Assembly: GCA_028293325.1 (NCBI GenBank)
Contig: JAQGPA010000131.1
Location: 44,242-108,241 of the forward strand
From: Pedosphaera sp.
GTDB taxonomy: Bacteria; Verrucomicrobiota; Verrucomicrobiia; Limisphaerales; Pedosphaeraceae
Direction of reading: 5' to 3'
Length of the DNA stretch: 64,000 bases
The notes beneath the pieces are model-generated. The model did not search any database and was not told the DNA's origin. It saw nothing but the letters and a program-made list of their open reading frames with translations. How positions within the stretch are numbered: position 1 is the first letter of the stretch; every line of letters begins with the position of its first letter. The position numbers and the translations under genes are program-made. This document shows, in pieces, positions 55,090-61,197 of the stretch.

Positions 55090-57015
55090 TTATCTCGGGC
55101 TCAACTTGATCAAGATCACGCCATGACGCGGCACCGAAGCCTGGAACTTTCCATTGAATGTGCCCATATCTTTCTGTCGCCAAAGGTCGCGCACCTTTTG
55201 GGAACCGGTCAGGCCGAGATCAGACCATTTTGCCGTCATTTTGGTTTTCTCTTCGCCGCGATTGAACAACCCAATGGCTTTTGATCCGTCCTCCAAGTCT
55301 TTGGCCCAGATTTCCAATTCACCCTCCTTGACAATGCGCATGGCTTGACGCCCGAGCGGGTCTTGATTGACTGCGAGCACCTCATCATTAGTCAGCAAAG
55401 ACAGCGTGAATTCGTCCAGTTTCGTCATGTCGCAGCCAATGAGCAATGGCGAACAAAGTAAACACCAGAGACTGATATGCGTGTATTGCTCATTAGGCAG
55501 GAGACGTGTCGGACGCACCTTGGCACTCCAGCCAACGTAACCGACCACCAGCATGTCCGGGTCATTCCAATGTCCTGGTCCGGCAAACTTCTCGAGTCCA
55601 GCCAGACGAAAGCCATTAACTGACATACTAGCCCATGTGTCGGTGATGTCCCCACTGGTGCGCCAGCAATTCCCGCCAATTTGCGCGCCCCATTCCCAAA
55701 CGTTACCCATTCCGTATTGGCAAAAACTGAAGACAATATCGCGCTGCACACTGTTCAGCGCCGCACACATCACTTGGTAAGGCTTCATCATCTGGTCGTG
55801 ATCGGGGCTGGGTGCTATTTGATCGTAGCTGCACCAGTCATATTTCAAATAATCAAAACCCCATTCGGCGTAACGGCGGGCATCTTGTTCCTCGTGATGG
55901 TGGCTGCCCTCATAATGGGCACACGTCTGCGGGCCAGGAGAAGAATAGATGCCGATTTTCAAGCCTTTACCGTGGACGTAATCAGTTAATGCCTTCATAT
56001 CCGGAAATTTGTCACTGGACAGAATATTGCCGTTGGTATCACGCCCTCCCTGCCAGCAATCGTCAATATTGATATAGGTCCAGCCGTGATCAATCAATCC
56101 ACTCGCAACCATGGCGTCGGCAGCGGCGCGAACATTGGCATCGGTTACGTCACGTCCGAAACAGTTCCAACTGTTCCAGCCTAACGGTGGGGTTAACGCA
56201 ATGGTATCCCCGCACACAATTTTTAACGATTGCTTTGCCGTGCCGAATGCATTTTTTGCCGTAAGAGTGACGATATGGACGCCCTTTTTTTCGAACTTCC
56301 CCGTAATGCGGCCAGTCAGTGGGTCGAGGCTCAGCCCATCAGGCAGATGATCCCCGGCAAAGGTCATGGGACGATTTCCACTCGCTGAAATCGCAAAGAG
56401 AAACGGGGAGCCGGGTCGAACCCCGAAGATTTTGGCACCATTGATTCGCGGACCAGATGAAGGCTTTGGCGTTAACACCACGACTGATTCCGGCGGCGGA
56501 CCTAGCGCTTTAGGCCGGCCTGCCGACATGACGATTTTTGCATCGGCCCAGTCAGCGTGGTCCCAACTTGAACCATCTCCGCCGTCTCCCACGTTAAGAA
56601 CAAGCCGCTTGACACCGTGCAATTCCACGTCAGCCATTTTCGCGGGGTTGCCAGACCGCATGACACCGCTTTCCCAAAGAATTTTGCCATCCCCAATGAG
56701 TCTGAAGTTAACACTGCCTCCCTTTTGGCCAACCTCGTCATCAACTCCCACTGCGGCGGTAAAACGTTCGGCGCTCCCATTCAAATCAATTCGGAGTGTG
56801 CTTACGGCGTGAGTGCCAAAGCCATGTTCAAATTTCTGTCCGCCGATCGCTATGGTGTTTCCGGCAAGAGATTTATTTGTCTGCGGGGAGCCCCAACCCT
56901 GATCAACGTATTGTAGGTCGAGGGACTCGACGCCAAAAGTTTCCATTTTAGCCTGGCAAGGCGCGGCAATTGAAGCCATTGCCATTCCAAGCATTGCAAT
57001 TTCAAATACCTTCAT
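55090..57015 (-). CDS. GH27 alpha-galactosidase with NPCBM domain
   Basis: A 641-residue secreted enzyme. Signal peptide about 1-23, then an NPCBM domain (about 25-165, LDLQYVDQGWGSPQTNKSLA, FEHGFGTHAVSTL), a putative Ig/He_PIG domain (about 185-270, LPDGLSLDPLTGRITG) and the GH27 barrel (about 275-560): TPPLGWNSWNCFGRDV, YINIDDCWQGGRD, FPDMKALTDYVHGKGLKIGI, YLKYDWCSYD (nucleophile Asp near 392), WRTSGDITDTW (acid/base Asp near 455) and GHWNDPDMLVVG. Acts on terminal alpha-galactosides, for instance of galactomannan. It starts 51 bp after the GH92 stop, so the two form an operon. Confidence 0.92.
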   Translation of the reverse strand: MKVFEIAMLGMAMASIAAPCQAKMETFGVESLDLQYVDQGWGSPQTNKSLAGNTIAIGGQKFEHGFGTHAVSTLRIDLNGSAERFTAAVGVDDEVGQKGGSVNFRLIGDGKILWESGVMRSGNPAKMADVELHGVKRLVLNVGDGGDGSSWDHADWADAKIVMSAGRPKALGPPPESVVVLTPKPSSGPRINGAKIFGVRPGSPFLFAISASGNRPMTFAGDHLPDGLSLDPLTGRITGKFEKKGVHIVTLTAKNAFGTAKQSLKIVCGDTIALTPPLGWNSWNCFGRDVTDANVRAAADAMVASGLIDHGWTYINIDDCWQGGRDTNGNILSSDKFPDMKALTDYVHGKGLKIGIYSSPGPQTCAHYEGSHHHEEQDARRYAEWGFDYLKYDWCSYDQIAPSPDHDQMMKPYQVMCAALNSVQRDIVFSFCQYGMGNVWEWGAQIGGNCWRTSGDITDTWASMSVNGFRLAGLEKFAGPGHWNDPDMLVVGYVGWSAKVRPTRLLPNEQYTHISLWCLLCSPLLIGCDMTKLDEFTLSLLTNDEVLAVNQDPLGRQAMRIVKEGELEIWAKDLEDGSKAIGLFNRGEEKTKMTAKWSDLGLTGSQKVRDLWRQKDMGTFNGKFQASVPRHGVILIKLSPR

Positions 57016-57066
57016 AAAAACTCGCGCTACTCTTGATCAAAAACAGATGGGCAACCACGTTAAGGC

Positions 57067-59358
57067 TTAGCCTCCCCAAGATTTGTTCGGGAGGATGTCC
57101 ATCTCCAACTCCAAAGTTCCGCCATTGACAATGTCCTGGTGAGTAATCCATGGCTGTTTCAATAATTTGCCGTTAAGTCTGGCCGATTTGATATAAATGT
57201 TCTGATTGGATACGCTGTGCGCGATGACGGTGAAAGTGCCACCCTTGTAATATTTAGGATCAAGCTGGATCGTTGCTTTTTCCACAAGGGGGCTGCCAAT
57301 CACATAAATTCCACTCGCTGGATTTACCGGATAAAGTCCGATGGCACTGAAAACATACCAGGCAGAAATCTGCCCACAGTCATCGTTCCCACACAAACCT
57401 TCAGGCGTGTTGTCATACTGCATGAACATGATCTGATGGACGCGTTGGGCAGTTTTATATTGGGCGCCCGCCAGGGCGTAGAGATAGGCAACGTGGTGAC
57501 ACGGCTCGTTGCCTTGAGCGTATTGACCGATTAAGCCAGACACATCAATTCTCCAATGGGGCATGTCAGAATCCTGATTAAAAAGCTGATCCAGTTTGTC
57601 GATGAATGGACGATTTCCTCCGTAGAGATCAATCATGCCCGGCACATCATGCATTATGGCAAATGTGTATTGCCACGCGTTGGCCTCGGTAAAATCCCCG
57701 GCAGCAAGGGTATTGTCAGATGCGACCTCTTTAGGATCAAAAGGTTGGCGAAAAGTTCCATCTGGATTTTTGGACCGGAACAATTTTGTCTTTGCATCCC
57801 ATAGATGCTGGTAGTTTTGAGATCGTTTTGTAAACAATTGGGCATCTTCAGTTTTTCCAAGCGCTTTGGCCATTTGGGCGATACACCAGTCGTCATACGA
57901 AAATTCCAGTGTTCGTGAGGTCGCTTCTGTCTTGCCTTCTACATATGGCACATAACCCAATCGCTGATATTCATCCTGCCGATTGCTACTGCTCATTGCT
58001 GTGTCCCGCATTGCTTGATAGGCCAATTCTGCATCGAAGCCATGAAACCCTTTTTCATAGGCGTCCAAAATAATGGGCACCGAATGGTAACCGATCATGC
58101 ACCCAGTCTCCTGACTGGCCAAAGGCCACATGGGCAGCGCGTGAACAGGCGATTGCTTGTAAAAGGCGAGCATACTTTGGATAAAATCATTAACCCTCTC
58201 CGGTTGCACGAGAGTCATCAAAGGCGCCTCAGCCCGAAAAATATCCCACATTGAAAAGGTGGAATAATATTGGAAACCACCTTCTGGATGAATTTTCTTA
58301 TCTGGACCTGAGTAAGAACCATCAGCGTCATTGTATAATGTCGGGGCGGTCATGGTATGATACAACGCTGAATAAAAAGTCTGGCGGATGTTCGGATTGG
58401 ATGATTCGATGTGAATCCTCGAGAGACTTTCATTCCAGGCAGTCCTGGCAGACGCACGAACGGAATCGAAATCCCAAGTTGGTATTTCCATTTGAAGATT
58501 TTTTCTTGCCTCCTCGATACTGGTTGGCGAAAGGCCAACCCGTAAAACAATCTGTTCTCCGTCCGTGGTTTCGTAGTCCAAGCACCCCCGGATAGCTTTG
58601 CCTTTGGCCTCCGTCTGGTCGGCCCGCAGAGGTTTTCCGTTCACTTCGAGACAAAATGATTGGAATGGATGCGAGCATTCGATGGCAAAATAAACTGTCT
58701 TTCCATTGGCCCAACCTGCGCTCTGACGATAGCCGGTAAGCAGCGTCTTGTTTTCAATTTTTAGAGACGATTCAATGGATTTACTGCCAAGTCCATGCAC
58801 AAGGTCGAAAAGTATGTGGCTTTGGCTTGAAGCCGGGAATGTATAACGGTGCATTCCTGCGTGCGCCGTTGCGGTCAGTTCCACAAGAACATTATAACTA
58901 TCGAGCAAGACCCGGTAATAACCCGGTTGAGCAATTTCATTGGCATGAGAAAATTTAGAACGAAATCGCTCGGCAGCCAGAGGTTCATATGTGCTGGATG
59001 GCCTGAGTTTATCTATAAATGGAAGTATGAGCAGGTCGCCCAGATCCGGGCAACCAGTGCCGGAAAGGTGGGTGTGGCTGAATCCAAGTATGGAAGAATC
59101 GGGATAATGATAACCGGAACAGGCATCCCAACCTTCAACCGTCCACGGATCTGTAGGGGTATGAGTGTCCGGGCTAAGCTGCACGAAACCAAAAGGCATA
59201 GTGGCACCCGGATAGGTATGACCATGACCTCCGGTTCCAATCAACGGGTTGACTTCATCAACCGGCATTGACCCTGCCCAGCATTCGGGAACCGATAGGC
59301 TGCTCGTAAACAGTAGGGCTGCTAAACTTCTGGAAATACAATTATTTATTAAATTCAT
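57067..59358 (-). CDS. GH92 exo-alpha-mannosidase
   Basis: A 763-residue secreted enzyme; ATG 59358 gives signal peptide SRSLAALLFTSSLSVPECWA. The N-terminal domain has VNPLIGTGGHGHTYPGATMP and FGFVQLSPDTHT, with GFSHTHLSGTGCPDLGD; the catalytic domain contains YSTFSMWDIFRAEAPLMTLV, SQETGCMIGYHS, GQYAQGNEPCHHVAYLY and GNDDCGQISAWYVFSAIGLY, all hallmarks of calcium-dependent GH92 alpha-mannosidases. It releases mannose from alpha-mannosides such as fungal or glycoprotein mannans; the linkage is not predictable here. A decayed paralogue lies at 11735. A GCTAAC-N14-GGCTAT element reads toward it from 125 bp upstream. Confidence 0.92.
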   Translation of the reverse strand: MNLINNCISRSLAALLFTSSLSVPECWAGSMPVDEVNPLIGTGGHGHTYPGATMPFGFVQLSPDTHTPTDPWTVEGWDACSGYHYPDSSILGFSHTHLSGTGCPDLGDLLILPFIDKLRPSSTYEPLAAERFRSKFSHANEIAQPGYYRVLLDSYNVLVELTATAHAGMHRYTFPASSQSHILFDLVHGLGSKSIESSLKIENKTLLTGYRQSAGWANGKTVYFAIECSHPFQSFCLEVNGKPLRADQTEAKGKAIRGCLDYETTDGEQIVLRVGLSPTSIEEARKNLQMEIPTWDFDSVRASARTAWNESLSRIHIESSNPNIRQTFYSALYHTMTAPTLYNDADGSYSGPDKKIHPEGGFQYYSTFSMWDIFRAEAPLMTLVQPERVNDFIQSMLAFYKQSPVHALPMWPLASQETGCMIGYHSVPIILDAYEKGFHGFDAELAYQAMRDTAMSSSNRQDEYQRLGYVPYVEGKTEATSRTLEFSYDDWCIAQMAKALGKTEDAQLFTKRSQNYQHLWDAKTKLFRSKNPDGTFRQPFDPKEVASDNTLAAGDFTEANAWQYTFAIMHDVPGMIDLYGGNRPFIDKLDQLFNQDSDMPHWRIDVSGLIGQYAQGNEPCHHVAYLYALAGAQYKTAQRVHQIMFMQYDNTPEGLCGNDDCGQISAWYVFSAIGLYPVNPASGIYVIGSPLVEKATIQLDPKYYKGGTFTVIAHSVSNQNIYIKSARLNGKLLKQPWITHQDIVNGGTLELEMDILPNKSWGG

Positions 59359-59483
59359 CTTAAAAACATCAATGTTCGAGTCTTGACCGGCCGGAAGCAG
59401 CGAAACCAAACACTTTTAATAAACGCAGCCAAATCTTACGATCTTCATTCAAACCATCGAAAATAACAGGCATTGTCCTTGTT

Positions 59484-59509
59484 ATAGCCAAAACAGGGGG
59501 AAAGTTAGT
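59484..59509 (-). promoter_or_regulatory. Promoter-like element, copy 2 (ACTAAC-N14-GGCTAT)
   Basis: Minus-strand reading: A-rich tract, ACTAAC, 14 bases, GGCTATAACAA, 125 bp upstream of the GH92 start. It shares the GGCTATAACAA end exactly with copy 1. Confidence 0.55.
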
Positions 59510-59823
59510 GTTTTTTATTTTCTATGGTTAACCGATTTCCTTTTAATCAATCTCACGATTAGGTCGGCAGAACATGAAATGGCTCACCGAAATTTATAGA
59601 AATCCAACCATGCCATCGCATGAAGCTCTTTCAGAAATATGAAGCCCTGCACGTTGGGATTGATTTTAAATTGTCTTTTGGGCTTACGCGTAAGCTGTCG
59701 TCAGAATCCGCTAGAGCCTTACGGGCTCCACCAACACAAAGTTTTTGGACCATTTGGGCCAGGTTTGGGCGCTTGCGACAGAAACACTTCACGAGGGAGG
59801 CCCGGCATCAATTGTAAAAGGAC
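59510..59823. other. Divergent intergenic region GH92/helical-repeat gene
   Basis: About 315 bp between the two opposed promoter-like elements; no open frame looks real and no other motif was recognised. Confidence 0.4.
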
Positions 59824-59848
59824 GCTAACTTTTCGTTTTTTTGGCTAT
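59824..59848 (+). promoter_or_regulatory. Promoter-like element, copy 3 (GCTAAC-N13-GGCTAT)
   Basis: A-rich tract (TAAAAGGAC), GCTAAC, 13 bases, GGCTATTT, ending 8 bp before the ATG at 59857. If GGCTAT acts as a -10, the transcript would be leaderless or nearly so. Confidence 0.55.
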
Positions 59849-59856
59849 TTCATGTT

Positions 59857-60753
59857 ATGAAAGCAATGCGATTTCTAATGGTTAGCCTCGCTCTGTGCTC
59901 TCTCGCTGTTCTCGTAGAACGTATCGTGGTGTCGAAAACACAGTCCATCTCCACACAAACTGAAATAACGCCAGAAGAGAACGAACCCGGGTCAAGCGTC
60001 AGACCTGAACTTATCGGAGCCTCAATAGAAGCAAACAGGGCCTTTGCCGGGGATGCTTTCCAAGACACAGTTCCAAATTTTGCCGATGAAGTCGAAAAGA
60101 TTTTGAATTCGGAAGACTCATCTGAACGGGATCAGGTGCTGACCAAATTATTGCAGGAATGGGTGGCTCGCGATCCGCTGGCAGCAGCAAGTTTTGCCCA
60201 AGGAATTGAGTCACCGGAACTCCGCGAAAAAATAAGGCACCTTGTTCTGCATGCATGGACAGCACTGGATCCTTCGGCGGCGCTGTCGTGGGCTGCGGAA
60301 CTAACCCTGCCGTTCGAGCGCCAAACAACGATGGGCCAGGTCTTAACCCAGATGTTAGAGCGTGATCCGCAAGTAGCTGTACAAGCCGCAATCAGCCATT
60401 TTGATGAAACCAAAAACGGCTTGTTAGAGCAGTTGATGCAGCAATGGGCGGCGCAGGATTTTTCCGCCGCTCACGATTGGATAACCCAACAAGCCCCCGG
60501 CGAACAACGTGACGAGTTGATGGCGCATATTGCCTTTGCCCAGTCGAGGACCGCTCCTGCAGATGCTGCTCGATTAGTGGCTGAAGAAATTTCACCTGGC
60601 GACACCCAAGTCGAAGCGGCTATATGGGTGCTGAATCAATGGGTGCTGAGTGATCCAGAAGGGGCATCGGCTTGGTTAAAGCAATTTCCAAAGGGGGCCA
60701 TCCACGATAGGGTGCAGCGTGAATTGTCGCGCTACATCAACAGCGATCAGTAA
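59857..60753 (+). CDS. Membrane-anchored helical-repeat protein, paralogue of 12571
   Basis: A 298-residue protein with N-terminal signal-anchor (MRFLMVSLALCSLAVLVE) and repeats of the form W-x-A-x-D-P-x-A-A-x-S-W-A: LQEWVARDPLAAASFAQGI, AWTALDPSAALSWAAEL, MQQWAAQDFSAAHDWITQQA and NQWVLSDPEGASAWLKQFP. Same architecture as the protein at 12571-13518, including the segment with APxDAARLVAEEISPGDTQVE (compare APVEAANMVAQQISPGPIQE). Predicted solenoid exposed to the periplasm; partner and function unknown. The promoter-like element is almost on the start codon. Confidence 0.7.
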   Translation: MKAMRFLMVSLALCSLAVLVERIVVSKTQSISTQTEITPEENEPGSSVRPELIGASIEANRAFAGDAFQDTVPNFADEVEKILNSEDSSERDQVLTKLLQEWVARDPLAAASFAQGIESPELREKIRHLVLHAWTALDPSAALSWAAELTLPFERQTTMGQVLTQMLERDPQVAVQAAISHFDETKNGLLEQLMQQWAAQDFSAAHDWITQQAPGEQRDELMAHIAFAQSRTAPADAARLVAEEISPGDTQVEAAIWVLNQWVLSDPEGASAWLKQFPKGAIHDRVQRELSRYINSDQ

Positions 60754-61061
60754 CGCCAGCAAATATAAAACAGCCAAAAGCTTGCGAGTCATTTGCAGCT
60801 GGGCTGGATGGTGTTGCAACCATCATTCAACGCAGCAATTCACTGGCAAGCTGTAAAGCTAGATTCTAATTTATATTTGATGATCTAGTTTGATGCATAG
60901 TTGGCCTAATGGCATTGGTTCAATCAAGCGAACCACTGGTTCTAACTAATTGGCCGCCGTCGACATCGATTTTACAAGGGGAGATGCAACCACCGAGTTC
61001 GTATTGATTGCCCTGTTCCGGTTATTTTTTATTCTATTGAGAACCAAAATCGTAAAAAGGC
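60754..61061. other. Non-coding gap
   Basis: About 310 bp with no believable gene. A weak inverted repeat GATGGT-N6-ACCATC near 60808-60825 may mark the end of the preceding transcript. Confidence 0.35.
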
Positions 61062-61087
61062 GCTAACCTTTCATTTGCTTTGGCTAT
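61062..61087 (+). promoter_or_regulatory. Promoter-like element, copy 4 (GCTAAC-N14-GGCTAT)
   Basis: Preceded by GTAAAAAGGC as in copy 3 (GTAAAAGGAC). About 110 bp upstream of the start at 61198 of the large secreted protein. Confidence 0.55.
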
Positions 61088-61197
61088 TTTACATGAACCC
61101 ACTCTAAAAATGGCGCAACCCGTTTTGCTTGCCTACAAGGCAACAGAACTTTTTGTATGGCCATTCCAGTGGACGCAACATAAACAACCAAAACCAT

